Assembly: GCA_028819475.1 (NCBI GenBank)
Contig: JAPPLJ010000021.1
Location: 62,001-126,000, forward strand
Origin: Rhodospirillaceae bacterium
GTDB lineage: Bacteria > Pseudomonadota > Alphaproteobacteria > Bin65
Direction: 5' to 3'
DNA length: 64,000 nucleotides
Positions 1 through 8,916 of this stretch are shown here, piece after piece. Both the position numbers and the translations under genes were made by a program. The notes under the pieces are model-generated. The model did not search any database. It was not told where the DNA came from and saw only the letters and a list, made by a program, of their open reading frames with translations. The stretch's first letter is position 1. Every line of letters starts with the position of its first letter.

Positions 1-1414
1 GCAACACGCGGGCGACGATCAGGCGCCGCGCGGTGTCGGCCTTCGGATCGATGATCTTGTAGTACAGATCGTGGCTCAGCGCGTTGGCGATGGCGAGCAG
101 CAGCCCGTCCGCCGTCGACATGGCGGCCGCCATGCCGCCTGCCGCGACCAGGCCCGAGATCACATACGGCAGCCCCGCGATTTCCGGCGTGGCCAGCACG
201 ACGATGTCGGGCCGCATGAAGAACTCGTTGACCTGCAGGATGCCATCCTTGTTGCCATCCGTTATCGCCAGCATCTTCACGTCGACCCAGTTCTTGACCC
301 ATTCGAGATTGCTCACATCCGCAACGGATTTGCCGATGATGCTGGTCGCGAGGTTGGGATCGAACAGCTGCAGCTTGGTCAGCGTGGCCAGGGCCGGCGC
401 CGTGAAGTACAGCAGGAAGATGAAGAACAGCGAGAAGGACACGGAACGCCGCGCCGCGCGAACGGTCGGCGTCGTGAAGTAGCGCATCAGGATGTGCGGC
501 AGCGACGCGGTCCCTGCCATCATGCAGAGTGCCAGGGTCACGAACTGCCAGCTGTGCGCAGCGTCACCGGGTGCGTTGTGCAGGCTGGTGAGAATTCTCA
601 CCCCCGGCACCTTTTCGACGGCAGCGGCGCCGACATTCAGCGTCGGCTCAAGCTCCGTGATCCGCGCCACGGCTTCGCCGTAGGTGAAGTGCGGAATGAT
701 GCCGAAGCCCTGCGCGTTGGACATCCAGATGACCGGCACGAGGTAGGCGATGATCAGCACGATATACTGCGCCACCTGCGTCCAGGTCACTGCGCGCATG
801 CCGCCGAGCATCGAGCAGAGCAGGATACCCAGCAGGCCGAACCAGACGCCGACCTCGAACGGGATGTGCAGCGCGCGCGCCGCGATCGTTCCGGTGGCGT
901 TGATCTGCGCCGTCACATAAGTGAAGGACGTCACAACCAGGATGATAACGGCCACGAACCGCGCCGTGTTGCCGCCGTAACGGGTTCCGATGAAGTCGGG
1001 CACCGTGTAGCAGCCGAACTTGCGCAGATACGGCGCGAGCAGCGCGTTCACCAGCACATAGCCGCCGGTCCAGCCGACGACGAAGGCGAGGTAACCGTGT
1101 CCGCCGAAATAGATGCCGCCGGCCAGCGCCACGAAGGACGCGCCGGACATCCAGTCCGCCGCCGTCGCCATCCCGTTGAACACGGGCGGCACTTCGCGGC
1201 CGGCGACATAGTAGGCCGACACCTGCATGGTGCGCGACAGCCAGCCGATCGCGGCGTAGATGACGACCGTGAAGATGACGAACAGGATGCCGATGGTGTC
1301 GGCGCCCAGGCCCGCCTGCTCCAGGATCGCCATCAGAATGATGAAGACGACGAAGCCGCCGGTGTACATGCCGTAAATTTTCGGCAGGTTCTCGATGAAG
1401 TTCCCTTTGAACAT
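1..1414 (-). CDS. sodium:solute symporter, ActP/VC_2705-like (partial)
   Basis: Membrane symporter of the SSS family that would couple sodium entry to uptake of a small organic acid such as acetate. The start at 1414 gives MFKGNFIENL; about 471 codons are present and the 3' end is cut off by the window edge. Visible family hallmarks are many hydrophobic segments, the stretch YVAGREVPPVFNGMATAADW early on, and MAAAMSTADGLLLAIANALS near the cut end, which is typical of ActP-like transporters. The DUF4212 small-subunit gene lies directly upstream on the same strand with an 11-bp gap, the usual arrangement for this subgroup. Substrate is inferred from the family only. Confidence 0.92.
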   Translation of the reverse strand, partial: MFKGNFIENLPKIYGMYTGGFVVFIILMAILEQAGLGADTIGILFVIFTVVIYAAIGWLSRTMQVSAYYVAGREVPPVFNGMATAADWMSGASFVALAGGIYFGGHGYLAFVVGWTGGYVLVNALLAPYLRKFGCYTVPDFIGTRYGGNTARFVAVIILVVTSFTYVTAQINATGTIAARALHIPFEVGVWFGLLGILLCSMLGGMRAVTWTQVAQYIVLIIAYLVPVIWMSNAQGFGIIPHFTYGEAVARITELEPTLNVGAAAVEKVPGVRILTSLHNAPGDAAHSWQFVTLALCMMAGTASLPHILMRYFTTPTVRAARRSVSFSLFFIFLLYFTAPALATLTKLQLFDPNLATSIIGKSVADVSNLEWVKNWVDVKMLAITDGNKDGILQVNEFFMRPDIVVLATPEIAGLPYVISGLVAAGGMAAAMSTADGLLLAIANALSHDLYYKIIDPKADTARRLIVARVL

Positions 1415-1425
1415 GACGGTCTCCC

Positions 1426-1698
1426 CTACCCTTCGGTTTCGTCGCCGGAGAGACCCGCATCAGCGTCGATCTTGTCCTGCTGCCAGTTCTGGTAGAAGAT
1501 CAGCAGCACGAAAATGATCAGCGAGCCCTGGACTGCGAGATAGTAGCCCAACGGGAATCCGATGAAGGAAACCCCGTTTAGGCTCTTAGCGAACCAATGC
1601 ACCAGAAGGGAGAAAATGAACCATATGATCAGGACGATGATCGTAAGGGTTCTGGTCCTCTCCCAATGGCGCGTCCGCTGGCCTGACGAATCGGACAT
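1426..1698 (-). CDS. DUF4212 symporter small subunit
   Basis: Small membrane protein of 90 residues that accompanies VC_2705-type sodium:solute symporters and probably assists their assembly or transport. It has two hydrophobic segments (about residues 17-35 and 50-65) and the motif SFIGFPLGYYLAVQGSLI that typifies the family. I chose the ATG at 1698 (MSDSSGQRTRHWERTR), with a purine-rich AGAGGATGG upstream, over a longer frame back to 1797 whose extra residues look non-coding. It is the first gene of a two-gene operon with the symporter. Confidence 0.9.
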   Translation of the reverse strand: MSDSSGQRTRHWERTRTLTIIVLIIWFIFSLLVHWFAKSLNGVSFIGFPLGYYLAVQGSLIIFVLLIFYQNWQQDKIDADAGLSGDETEG

Positions 1699-1800
1699 GC
1701 GGCACCATCCTCTGAGATATGTTCGAAAGCGATTCCGTGGTGTATCCCGGCAATCTCCGGACCGGGCACACGGAGCGGGAAATTTATACGGTGACAAAGA

Positions 1801-1832
1801 AATGTGTCAAGGTACCATGATTCTCACACATT
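1801..1832. promoter_or_regulatory. inverted repeat in divergent promoter region
   Basis: Perfect 7-bp arms AATGTGT (1801-1807) and ACACATT (1826-1832) are separated by 18 bp. They lie in the AT-rich gap between the leftward symporter operon (start 1698) and the rightward gene at 1856. The position suits an operator controlling both directions, but no regulator is identified and chance is possible. Confidence 0.35.
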
Positions 1833-1855
1833 AAGTCGTAGATTAAATTTCTGCG

Positions 1856-2506
1856 ATGATCCTCTCTCTTCTTCAAACACTGTCCGGCCCTATAAAGAGT
1901 ATCGCCGAGCGATTCGACCGCACACCGATAGAATCGGTCGAGAATTTGTATCTTTTTGCCCGGACACGCGCTTCGTTCGTGGCGCAAACATCACTGTTCG
2001 GATACCTGAAAGCCCGTATGGGCACACAATTTCGCGAATATTTCACTGATGAAATATTTGCTCAGTCGATACAGGCTTCGTCGGTAAAAGTGTTTGTCTC
2101 CTGCCTGTCGGACCTGACGGTCTACGTCGTTGCGAACGTCGCGGAGTCGGGCCGCCTGACCCGGACGGAAGCCGAAGCCATGGCGCGGCAATGCTTCGAC
2201 CTCGGGATGCGCGGCGGCCTGGCGGACGTCGACGGCAAAATGGTTCCGGCCGACGCCTACGAACGGTTCGAACAGCGGCTGCGCGAAACGGACTGGGCCA
2301 CCGCGACGGCCAGTGACGTGGCTTTTTCCCTCAGTCCGGTCGACCTGACGCGCTTCGCGCCGGTCATCGACGATTTCAAGAAGCTCGACCGAAAGATCGT
2401 CGCCACGTCGATCGGCAACAAATGGCGCGAGGTCCGCACCGCCTTTCGGGACCGCGCGGTTCCCGACAGGATCGCGATCGACTGGCGGAGCGGCGCCGGG
2501 CTGTAG
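1856..2506 (+). CDS. conserved-looking hypothetical protein upstream of DnaQ-DUF294
   Basis: A 216-residue, mostly helical soluble protein that I do not recognise. No signal peptide or membrane span is visible. It begins MILSLLQTLSGPIKSIAERF and includes DRTPIESVENLYLFARTRAS. The stop at 2506 is only 15 bp before the start of the DnaQ-CBS-DUF294 gene, and both follow a divergent promoter shared with the symporter operon. The proximity suggests a role with the DUF294 protein or in symporter control. No catalytic motif is evident. Confidence 0.75.
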   Translation: MILSLLQTLSGPIKSIAERFDRTPIESVENLYLFARTRASFVAQTSLFGYLKARMGTQFREYFTDEIFAQSIQASSVKVFVSCLSDLTVYVVANVAESGRLTRTEAEAMARQCFDLGMRGGLADVDGKMVPADAYERFEQRLRETDWATATASDVAFSLSPVDLTRFAPVIDDFKKLDRKIVATSIGNKWREVRTAFRDRAVPDRIAIDWRSGAGL

Positions 2507-2521
2507 CGTTCGAGGCCGCAT

Positions 2522-4669
2522 ATGAGCTTTCGGGCCACATCGGGCGGACTCTCCGGCATGCCGCTTGCCAGCATTCCGGCCGTCGCCATCGATACGGAAA
2601 CCACCGGCCTCGATGTCGGGAAAGTCCGGATCGTCGAGATCGGCGCGGTCGGCCTGGAAACCTGCGCGCCGGGCGCGCAGCGCGTTTTTTCCGAACTGGT
2701 CGATCCCGGCATTCCGATCCCGGCCTCCTCGACCGGAATCCACGGTATCGCCGATGCCGATGTCGCCGGTGCGCCCTCGTTTCCGGAGCGCATGGCCGAA
2801 TTTGCGGCATGGGCCGGGCCGACGGTCGTGATCGGCTATTCCGTCGGTTTCGATCTGGCGGTGTTGAAGGCCGAGCACGAACGCCATGGCCTGCCGTGGC
2901 AGCCGCCGCGGTCCCTCGACGTCGGGCATCTGGTCGATCTGGTGGCTCCTGCCCTGCCCGAGAAGTCGCTCGAAACGGCGGCGGGCTGGCTGGGCGTGGA
3001 GCTGTCCGGGCGGCACCGCGCGCTGGGCGATGCCCGGGCCGCTGCGGAAATCTACCGCGCCGTCGTGCCGAAACTGCGGGAAAAGGGGATCGTGACGCTG
3101 GCCCAGGCCGAGCGGGCCGTCCGCGCGCTCTCGGCCCGGATGACGGAAGAAGCGCAATCCGGCTGGCACGACATGGGACAGAGCGGCGACGCGCGCGACG
3201 GGAGCCGGATCGCCGAATACGTCCGGATCGACAGCTTCGCCTACCGCCACCGCGTCGCCGACCTGATGAAGACACCGCCGCTCACGGTCGACAACGACCG
3301 GCCGGTCAGGGCGGCGCTCGCCGCGATGATGGAAAGGAAGGTCAGTTCCCTGTTCCTGCCGCCGGAAACCGCCGACGGCCCGAACGGAAGCGGGGACGGT
3401 ATCGTGACCGAGCGGGACATCATGCGGGCGATCGACCGGGACGGTCCGGCGGCGCTCGACGCACCGGTCGGCAATCTCGGCCAGCGCCCGCTGGTGACGA
3501 TCCACAAGGATGAATTCGTCTACCGGGCGATCGCCCGGATGTCGGGCGGCGGCTTCCGGCATCTCGGCGTCGTGGACGAAAGCGGCGCGCTGTGCGGCGC
3601 GCTGAGCGCGCGGGACCTGCTGCGCCAGCGGGCCGGCGACGCGGTCGCCCTGGGCGACAGCATCGAATCGGCCCGGTCGCGCTTCGAACTGGGCCGGGTC
3701 TGGTCGCAGCTCACGGCGGTCGCCCGCGCCCTGGTGTTCGAGGAGGTCGACGCGCGGAGCATCGCCTCGATGATCTCGCGCGAATTGCGGGCCCTGACCG
3801 CACGGGCATGCGAGCTGGCGGCGGCGGAAATGGCCGAAGCCGGTCTGGGCGAAGCGCCGGCGCCCTACGCCCTGCTCGTACTCGGCTCCGGCGGCCGCGG
3901 CGAGAGTCTGCTGGCGATGGATCAGGACAACGCGCTCATCTATGCCGACGACGCCCCGGACGGCGCCGACGAATGGTTCGAGCAACTGGGCCGGCGGACC
4001 GCCGACATCCTCGACGAGACCGGCGTGATCTACTGTCCCGGCGGCATCATGGCTTCCAACGCCGCCTGGCGTAAGCCGCTCGGCGTCTGGCGGGAGACCG
4101 TCCGGTCCTGGATCGGTCGGTCGCGCGCCGAGGACCTGCTCAACTGCGATATCTTCTTCGACGCCCAGGCCGTGCTCGGCGCGAGGGACATGGCCGACAG
4201 CCTGCGCGCCGAAGCGCTCGAACTGGCCCGGCAGGCCAGGAATTTCCACAAGTTCCTCGCCATCTCGGCCGGGAATTTCGATACGCCGGTCGGCATGTTC
4301 GGACGGTTCAGGACGGAAGCCGGCCGGGTCGATCTCAAGATCGGCGGGATCATGCCGATCTTCTCGGCCGCGCGGGTGATCGCGTTGATGCACGGCGTCG
4401 AGGCGCGCACGACGCCGAAGCGGCTCGCTGCCGCACGCGGGATCGAGACGGTGTCGGGAAAGGACGTCGACGATCTCGTCGGGGCGCACCGTATCCTGCT
4501 GAGCCTGATTCTCGGGCAGCAGTTGCGCGATATCGACGCCGGTGAGGCGCTGTCCAACAAAGTCGCGCCGTCGGAGCTCAACGGGTTCGAGAAGCAGGAA
4601 ATGAAATGGGCGCTGGCACAGGTGCCGCTGGTCTCGAACCTGCTCGGCGTGCCGGCCCTCGGCCGGTGA
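2522..4669 (+). CDS. DnaQ-type exonuclease fused to CBS pair and DUF294 nucleotidyltransferase
   Basis: A 715-residue fusion. Residues ~18-180 form a DEDDh 3'-5' exonuclease: D24 and E26 in AIDTETTGL, D111 in GFDLAVL, and H165/D170 in GRHRALGD are all present. Residues ~240-370 are a CBS-domain pair, usually an adenine-nucleotide sensor. Residues ~440-560 are a DUF294 nucleotidyltransferase with GSGGRGES and a following DQDNALIYAD (the G-S...D-x-D pattern), and the rest is the DUF294 C-terminal helical domain. In many proteobacteria a DUF294/CBS protein and an exonuclease gene sit beside DUF4212/SSS symporter genes; here they are one chain facing that operon. A regulatory role toward the symporter is an inference. 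Confidence 0.9.
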   Translation: MSFRATSGGLSGMPLASIPAVAIDTETTGLDVGKVRIVEIGAVGLETCAPGAQRVFSELVDPGIPIPASSTGIHGIADADVAGAPSFPERMAEFAAWAGPTVVIGYSVGFDLAVLKAEHERHGLPWQPPRSLDVGHLVDLVAPALPEKSLETAAGWLGVELSGRHRALGDARAAAEIYRAVVPKLREKGIVTLAQAERAVRALSARMTEEAQSGWHDMGQSGDARDGSRIAEYVRIDSFAYRHRVADLMKTPPLTVDNDRPVRAALAAMMERKVSSLFLPPETADGPNGSGDGIVTERDIMRAIDRDGPAALDAPVGNLGQRPLVTIHKDEFVYRAIARMSGGGFRHLGVVDESGALCGALSARDLLRQRAGDAVALGDSIESARSRFELGRVWSQLTAVARALVFEEVDARSIASMISRELRALTARACELAAAEMAEAGLGEAPAPYALLVLGSGGRGESLLAMDQDNALIYADDAPDGADEWFEQLGRRTADILDETGVIYCPGGIMASNAAWRKPLGVWRETVRSWIGRSRAEDLLNCDIFFDAQAVLGARDMADSLRAEALELARQARNFHKFLAISAGNFDTPVGMFGRFRTEAGRVDLKIGGIMPIFSAARVIALMHGVEARTTPKRLAAARGIETVSGKDVDDLVGAHRILLSLILGQQLRDIDAGEALSNKVAPSELNGFEKQEMKWALAQVPLVSNLLGVPALGR

Positions 4670-4677
4670 TCCGGGCT

Positions 4678-4698
4678 GCCGCCGGCCGGCGGCCTTTT
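4678..4698 (+). terminator. possible intrinsic terminator
   Basis: GCCGCC-GGCC-GGCGGC forms a 6-bp GC stem with a 4-nt loop, followed by CTTTT. It lies between the convergent ends of the DUF294 fusion (4669) and the nitrilase gene (4710). The T tract is short, so efficiency is uncertain. Confidence 0.4.
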
Positions 4699-4709
4699 CG
4701 CGAAGTCTA

Positions 4710-5975
4710 CTATTCCGCGGCCTGGTCGGGGACGATTGCGGTTTCCTTCGGCCCGCCGGCCACTTCGTCGCTGCCCACCACCCGCAGCTTCGGAACCGGC
4801 GGCCCGGTTCGCTCGCTCTCTCCCATCTCGGATACCCGCCCGAGAATGTGCTCGCGGAGCGACGACCCGGCCGCTGCGCCGCCGGTATCCGACTGGCCCG
4901 AAACCGCCGCCGGCGGCACCTGCACGCCGGTTTCCTGCAGGCGCCGGATGGTCTGGAAATAGATTTCGTCGGTCGCCTCGCGGCGCTGCGGCGGCCGGTG
5001 CGCCGCCAGGTTCTTCGGCCAGACCACCTTGTCGTAGACCAGCCGGTAGAGCTCGGTCTTCATGTGCGGCGCCCAGTTGTTCTGGCGCGCGTTGGCGCGG
5101 TGCTGGCGCAGCCCCTCGATATTGACCGGCGCGGCGACGAAGGCGTCGCCCTGGGTGCGGATTTCGTGCGCGATCTGGCCGCGATAATCGACGATCATGG
5201 GATGGCCGCCGGTCACGAAGCCGCGGGTGCCCGCCGCATCGACGGTGTGGTAGCCGGTGTTGGGCGCGATGACATAGCAGTTGTTGTCCAGCGCCCGCGC
5301 CTGGTTCTGGACCTGCCAGACGCCGGTCGAGATCTTGTTCTCGATGGAACTCGGCCGGTAAACGATTTCGGCGCCGTTCATCATCAGGCCGCGCGCCAGT
5401 TCCGGATAGTTGCCCTCCATGCAGATCAGGCAGCCGATATTGCCGATCGGCGTCTGCGCGACCGGGAAGAAGGCGTCGAGCCCGTCGCCGAACATCGCAA
5501 CCCACTGGTCCCAGACATCGTGGGGCGTCGTCGTGTGCTCGATGGTGAACACGACATTCTTGCGATGGACGTGAACGACGGCACCGGACGGATCGATGAT
5601 GAAAGCGGTGTTGAAGAACCGGTCGGGAAACTCCGCCATCCGCGCCTTGGCCTGGCCGATCAGGTAGAGACCCCACTTGACCGCCTTTTCCGCCAGGCGG
5701 TCGGTGACCGGGCCGGGGATGTCGATGGCGCCGCTGCGCGCGTAGTCCGCCGATTCCCAGTCATGGAATTCGTCCGGGAAGCCCTGGATCGCGCCTTCGC
5801 AGAGGGCCAGCAGGCGCGGGCGGTATTCCATCGAATGGAGGACCGCCATGTCGATCATGTGATCGAGATGGCGCAGGTTGCGCTCGTAATCCGGCGCGTC
5901 CGCGACCCGGAACTTGCAGTCGACCGTATCGGTCTGCAGCCCGATGGCGTTGTAGATTTCGCTCACGATCCGCAC
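4710..5975 (-). CDS. nitrilase-superfamily carbon-nitrogen hydrolase
   Basis: A cytoplasmic amidase or nitrilase-like enzyme that hydrolyses a C-N bond. The catalytic triad of the superfamily can be placed at E60 (LLALCEGA), K139 (VHVHRKN) and C185 (GCLICMEGNY). The 421-residue chain is longer than usual because of a ~90-residue C-terminal tail rich in proline, glycine and charged residues after about residue 325. Start is a GTG at 5975. It stands alone between a convergent neighbour and the NCS2 permease 43 bp downstream on the same strand direction. The true substrate cannot be told; the adjacent nucleobase-type permease makes a nitrogenous compound plausible. Confidence 0.85.
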   Translation of the reverse strand: MRIVSEIYNAIGLQTDTVDCKFRVADAPDYERNLRHLDHMIDMAVLHSMEYRPRLLALCEGAIQGFPDEFHDWESADYARSGAIDIPGPVTDRLAEKAVKWGLYLIGQAKARMAEFPDRFFNTAFIIDPSGAVVHVHRKNVVFTIEHTTTPHDVWDQWVAMFGDGLDAFFPVAQTPIGNIGCLICMEGNYPELARGLMMNGAEIVYRPSSIENKISTGVWQVQNQARALDNNCYVIAPNTGYHTVDAAGTRGFVTGGHPMIVDYRGQIAHEIRTQGDAFVAAPVNIEGLRQHRANARQNNWAPHMKTELYRLVYDKVVWPKNLAAHRPPQRREATDEIYFQTIRRLQETGVQVPPAAVSGQSDTGGAAAGSSLREHILGRVSEMGESERTGPPVPKLRVVGSDEVAGGPKETAIVPDQAAE

Positions 5976-6018
5976 CCCCGCTTCCCGCCGTGCAGTCTAC
6001 ATGAAGTCTGCCCGGCCG

Positions 6019-7788
6019 CTACTTTACTCTGCTACTTCCGAGCGCCGGGTATTTCACCTGGACGGTCACGATATCCGTGTCGTGGTATTGCTGGTGGCGC
6101 ACCGACGAGGCCAGGTGGCGCAACAGACGAAGCGAGACCTCCTGCTCGACCGGCGTTTCTTCGCCCCGGGCGTCGAGCACGGCGAGTCGCTCCTGCACAT
6201 TTTCCCCTCTCGGCGCGACGACAAATTCAAGCAGCGCGCCGTCTTCGCCCTTCGACGCGGACAGCCGCAGGCGCCGCGCCCGGCCGGGCGCCCCGGATCG
6301 GTCTTCCGGCCCGAGAAGCGTCAACAGCGTCTCCTCGCCAACGGCGTCGAGCCGGTCTGCCATGGCGTTCTCCCAGCGGTTGCGCGCCGCAAAACCGGCG
6401 AGGAAATCGCGGATTTTCGGCAAGGCGGCAATGCCAAACTCTGTTTCCGTGCGAACCGGGCGGGGTCCGAGAAAATCCACGATCCAGGTCATGACGATCG
6501 CGACGAGACCGCCGGAAGTGATCCCGTTCGAGAATATTCCGCCGGCGAATTCGGATACCAGTTCGGGGTAGATCGCGCCGTTCTGGAATCCGACTCCGAG
6601 CCAGAAGGACACCCCGACCACCATGCCCTTGCGGTAGTCCATGCCGTCCTGCATCACCATTCCGATGCCGACCATGAACAGCATCGCAACAAGGACGAGG
6701 AGATAGGCGGCGACGACCGGGCCCGGTATCGCCAGCACGACCGCCAGCGCCTTGGGCAGGAATGCCAGCACAAGGAAGACCGCCCCCGTGGCGACCGCGA
6801 CGACCCGCGCCGCGACCCCGGTGATCTCAATGAGCGGGGCGGCGAGCGAATAGGTCGTGTTCGGGACGGTTCCGGCGAGGCCGCACAATAGGTTGCTCAT
6901 TCCGTCGACGGTGACCGTGCCTTGCACCGCGCGGAAATCCACCGGCCGTTTCCGACGCCAGGAAACCTGCTGGAGCGCCGCATTGCTGCTCATCGCCCGG
7001 ATCGTGCCGATCACGGCAGTCAGCAGGAAGGCCGGAAGCAAGGCCCAGAAGACGGGTCCGAAATCCAGATCCAGGCCCGGCATTTCGGCGCTCGGCAGCC
7101 CGATCCAGGATGCCGCGGCGATACGGTCCAGATCGTAGAGGCCGAAGAATGCCGCGACCGCGGTACCGGCGACGACGCCGACGATGGGCGCCCACAGCCG
7201 GAGCATCGCCGTTCCCTTCAGCGAAACGCCGAGAATTGCGAGAATCGTGACGAGCGCGATCGATGGCGCCGCATGGTCCGGGCTGCCCTGCGGAACGTCG
7301 TCCAGCATCCGGAACAGGATCGGCATGACCGTGACCGGAATGAGCATGATCACGGTGCCGGAAACCGCCGGGGTCAGGATCTTCCGGAACACCGCGAGGC
7401 GGGCGGAGAGCAGGAGCTGGAAAAGCCCTCCGATGACGACGAGGGTTGCGAGCATCGCCGGGCCGCCTTTCTCGACAGCCGTGATGCTGACTCCGATGAA
7501 CGCCGCCGAACTGCCCATCACGAGCATGTGGCCGCCGCCGATCCTGCCGAAGCGAAAAGCCTGGAGCGCCGTCGCGATGCCGCTGATCGCGACGGCGGCG
7601 AACACCGCCCACGCCAGGTAGGCGTCTCCGGCGCCGCCGATGCGCATCACGGCCGTCGGAATGACGATCGGGACCGTGACGGTCAGGACGGCAAGCTGCA
7701 GTCCGAGCCCGAAGGTGAGCGCGGCCGGTGCAGGTTCGTCTGCCTCGAAGCGAAGACCCTGACCGTCGGGCGCCTGCTTCCTGCTCAT
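6019..7788 (-). CDS. NCS2-family uracil/xanthine permease with C-terminal cytoplasmic domain
   Basis: An inner-membrane nucleobase transporter of the NCS2 (NAT) family, 589 residues from the ATG at 7788 (MSRKQAPDG). About a dozen hydrophobic segments span residues ~25-425. The last ~160 residues are hydrophilic and end in EVSLRLLRHLASSVRHQQY; this part looks like a degenerate HATPase/anti-sigma-type fold, which ordinary NCS2 permeases lack. A paralogue with the same layout is at 37227-39035. The nitrilase gene follows on the same strand, so co-transcription is possible. Substrate is inferred from the family only. Confidence 0.85.
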   Translation of the reverse strand: MSRKQAPDGQGLRFEADEPAPAALTFGLGLQLAVLTVTVPIVIPTAVMRIGGAGDAYLAWAVFAAVAISGIATALQAFRFGRIGGGHMLVMGSSAAFIGVSITAVEKGGPAMLATLVVIGGLFQLLLSARLAVFRKILTPAVSGTVIMLIPVTVMPILFRMLDDVPQGSPDHAAPSIALVTILAILGVSLKGTAMLRLWAPIVGVVAGTAVAAFFGLYDLDRIAAASWIGLPSAEMPGLDLDFGPVFWALLPAFLLTAVIGTIRAMSSNAALQQVSWRRKRPVDFRAVQGTVTVDGMSNLLCGLAGTVPNTTYSLAAPLIEITGVAARVVAVATGAVFLVLAFLPKALAVVLAIPGPVVAAYLLVLVAMLFMVGIGMVMQDGMDYRKGMVVGVSFWLGVGFQNGAIYPELVSEFAGGIFSNGITSGGLVAIVMTWIVDFLGPRPVRTETEFGIAALPKIRDFLAGFAARNRWENAMADRLDAVGEETLLTLLGPEDRSGAPGRARRLRLSASKGEDGALLEFVVAPRGENVQERLAVLDARGEETPVEQEVSLRLLRHLASSVRHQQYHDTDIVTVQVKYPALGSSRVK

Positions 7789-7938
7789 GGCGGTGCGGAA
7801 CCCGGGCAAAGGCCCCGAAAACGGAACGACCGAAAACGGAACGACCGAAAGCAGAACGATATGTGCAAGCTCACCGCGTCCTGACCCCTGTTGGCGATTA
7901 CGGACGGCTCATCCGTACAGAAACCTGCGCCGCCGCGT

Positions 7939-8682
7939 TCAATGCTCCACATAACGGAGCGGATCGCAAGGATCGACCGACTCCCGGGCGATCGCGGCGG
8001 CAAACCGGATATCGCCGATATAGTCGAGACGCCATCGGACCGACGGCGTTTCGGGGAAGCTGAACAGGCTCACCGGCGCGCCCCGAACCATGGCCGGCGG
8101 AATCTCGAACTTCGCGGTATCCAGCGACAGGCCCGCGCCGACAGCCTTGACCAGCGCCTCTTTCAGGGTCCAGAGGCGATAGAACAGTTCGACCTTGCCG
8201 TCGCCGTTCGCTTCCTCCAGTTCCGCGCGCTCCTGCGGCGCGAACAGGAGCCGGATGTAACCGTCCAGCTCGCGGCGGGTGGAGCGCTCTTCCACATCGA
8301 CCCCGATTCGCCCCCCGGCGGCCAGTGCGATCAGGCCGTGCCGGCCGCTATGGCTGACGTTGAAGGCCACGCGGGCCGGAACCCCGCAGATTCGGGCGAA
8401 TGGCTTGCCGAATCTTGCCTTTTCAAACGAAAGATCGCCGTTGTTGCAGCCGAGTTCCCGGCAGAGGAGCGCCCGGAGCGCGGCGCGGCACAGGGTGAAC
8501 TCGCGGCGCGGCCGGGGGTACAGGAACCGGAGCCGGCGCGACCGCTCCGCTTCGTCGAGCCAATCGAGCGCTTCGGATTCGCGCGCGATGTCGGCCGTCA
8601 GATCGACATGAAAGACCCTTGCGCCGTCCACTTTGCGGAATGGACGCCACAGGGCGGAAGCGGCCTCAGGCGTTACCTGCAT
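7939..8682 (-). CDS. 4'-phosphopantetheinyl transferase, Sfp type
   Basis: Transfers phosphopantetheine from CoA to a serine of acyl or peptidyl carrier proteins. Start chosen at the ATG at 8682 (MQVTPEAASALWRPF), giving 247 residues, the normal length for the Sfp class; a longer frame to 8877 has unlikely composition. Magnesium-binding motifs are visible: GVDVE in the middle and the W-x-x-K-E-A-x-x-K pattern in WTLKEALVKAVGAGL, plus the upstream FNVSHSG. No carrier protein or NRPS/PKS gene is in the window, so its target lies elsewhere. Confidence 0.9.
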   Translation of the reverse strand: MQVTPEAASALWRPFRKVDGARVFHVDLTADIARESEALDWLDEAERSRRLRFLYPRPRREFTLCRAALRALLCRELGCNNGDLSFEKARFGKPFARICGVPARVAFNVSHSGRHGLIALAAGGRIGVDVEERSTRRELDGYIRLLFAPQERAELEEANGDGKVELFYRLWTLKEALVKAVGAGLSLDTAKFEIPPAMVRGAPVSLFSFPETPSVRWRLDYIGDIRFAAAIARESVDPCDPLRYVEH

Positions 8683-8916
8683 CGGTCGAGCATATGATTT
8701 GCGCGGGACGGGCGAAACGGTCGAGCCCGGCGGCCAGTATGCCGGAACCGCCCCCGAAACGGAACGCGTTGCGGATTTTGGTAGCGGACGCCGGAACGCT
8801 GCTTGAGTCGTCCGCGCCGGCGAGCCTTGAAACCCTGAAACAAGTCGCGAGCGGCCCGGCGGCCGCGAATTCGCCAATCCCCGCGAAGGTGCGAATTCAC
8901 GCCGGTATCGGCGCGG

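Noticed and set aside
71..1495. 474-codon plus-strand frame opposite the symporter
   Set aside because: Antisense shadow of the membrane protein; Arg/His/Gln/Asp-rich with no motif.
1991..4489. Very long minus-strand open frame of over 800 codons opposite the DnaQ-DUF294 fusion
   Set aside because: It is the GC-rich antisense of a gene with clear domains; composition is Arg/Pro/Asp/His-rich and has no recognisable motif.
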